The translations under genes were made by a program, and so were the position numbers. This document shows, piece after piece, positions 6,225 to 6,535 of a stretch of 6,535 bases of DNA. This DNA is from Oscillospiraceae bacterium (lineage in GTDB: Bacteria; Bacillota; Clostridia; Oscillospirales; Oscillospiraceae). Below the pieces are notes generated by a model that did not search any database, was not told the DNA's origin, and was given only the letters and a program-made list of their open reading frames with translations. The DNA lies in NCBI GenBank assembly GCA_029009035.1, contig JAQXJQ010000032.1, positions 1-6,535 of the forward strand. The letters run 5' to 3'. Every line of letters starts with the position of its first letter. The stretch's first letter is position 1.

Positions 6225-6413
6225 TTACACAGCACGGGTGACCTTGCCGGAACGGAGGCAGCGGGTGCACACATAGACGTGCTTGGGAGCACCGTCAACC
6301 ACAGCCTTCACGCGCTTGACGTTGGGCTTCCAGGGACGGTTGGAGCGGCGGTGGGAGTGGGAAACCTGGATACCGAAGTTCACGCCCTTGCCACAGAACT
6401 CACATTTGGCCAT
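6225..6413 (-). CDS. rpmB: 50S ribosomal protein L28 (bL28)
   Basis: A 62-residue protein of the large subunit. Recognisable bL28 sequence includes MAKCEFCGKG, VSHSHRRSNRPW (17-28) and the C-terminal VCTRCLRSGKV. Cysteine pairs C4/C7 and C49/C52 make it the zinc-binding form. GAGGAGG (6423-6429) lies nine bases before the ATG. It is a single-gene transcript convergent with gpsA, with its own promoter at 6465-6493 and a terminator 14 bases past the stop. Confidence 0.97.
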   Translation of the reverse strand: MAKCEFCGKGVNFGIQVSHSHRRSNRPWKPNVKRVKAVVDGAPKHVYVCTRCLRSGKVTRAV

Positions 6414-6464
6414 ATCTACAAACCTCCTCGCTGGTTAAAATTGTATTTCTACACTAACTATGCT

Positions 6465-6493
6465 ATCTTAACAGAAAGAGACAAGAAAATCAA
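6465..6493 (-). promoter_or_regulatory. SigA-type promoter of rpmB
   Basis: On the minus strand TTGATT (6493-6488), 17 bases, then TAAGAT (6470-6465) preceded by TGT, which adds an extended -10 element. Upstream of the -35, about 6498-6522 is strongly A/T-rich and could serve as an UP element. The start is expected near 6458, giving a leader of about 45 bases. The rest of the sequence to the right edge shows no gene. Confidence 0.78.
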
Positions 6494-6535
6494 GAGCGAA
6501 TTTAAAATAAACAAGAATATTTTCACCTATTCATT

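Noticed and set aside
1..6535. Mobile elements, tRNA or rRNA genes, CRISPR arrays, toxin-antitoxin or defence genes
   Set aside because: No repeat arrays, transposase-like frames, tRNA-like cloverleaves or defence domains were seen. Nearly all sequence is accounted for by conserved housekeeping genes and short regulatory gaps.

Overview
The window is GC-rich and reads as ordinary, tightly packed bacterial chromosome. It carries eight protein genes on both strands and no sign of phage, transposon or CRISPR sequence. The likely source is a GC-rich member of the Clostridia, possibly of the Oscillospiraceae type. Reasons are the strong Shine-Dalgarno sites (GGAGG-like), textbook SigA-type promoters, the yceD-rpmF pair, the der-plsY-gpsA cluster, the PlsY acyltransferase and the zinc-binding (four-cysteine) forms of L32 and L28. 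The taxon is an inference from gene content and sequence style, not from a search.

Layout. On the minus strand, 1-890 is the N-terminal part of potA, the ATPase of a polyamine-type ABC importer. It has its own consensus promoter at 1018-1046 and a leader of about 120 nt. Also on the minus strand, 1075-2055 encodes an S4-domain RluA-family 23S rRNA pseudouridine synthase. It diverges from the plus-strand pair yceD (2205-2708) and rpmF (2747-2926) across a 149-bp region holding two back-to-back promoters. A strong intrinsic terminator (2936-2970) closes yceD-rpmF. A new extended -10 promoter (3032-3040) starts der (3073-4401), plsY (4405-5109) and gpsA (5106-6116), which are packed so tightly that translational coupling is likely. 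gpsA converges on minus-strand rpmB (6225-6413) across 108 bp holding two perfect hairpins, at least one a bidirectional terminator. rpmB has its own promoter at 6465-6493.

How the genes fit together. Five of the eight genes concern the large ribosomal subunit: pseudouridylation of 23S rRNA, YceD, L32, the assembly GTPase Der, and L28. plsY and gpsA form a phospholipid-entry module: GpsA makes sn-glycerol 3-phosphate and PlsY acylates it to lysophosphatidate. Der shares their transcript, so ribosome assembly and membrane synthesis are co-transcribed. potA belongs to a separate transport operon that continues beyond the left edge.

I found no convincing undescribed system. The points most worth a second look are a possible internal translation start at the boundary between the two GTPase domains of Der, the long potA leader with a small peptide-like reading frame across its promoter, the divergent promoter pair, and the double hairpin between gpsA and rpmB.
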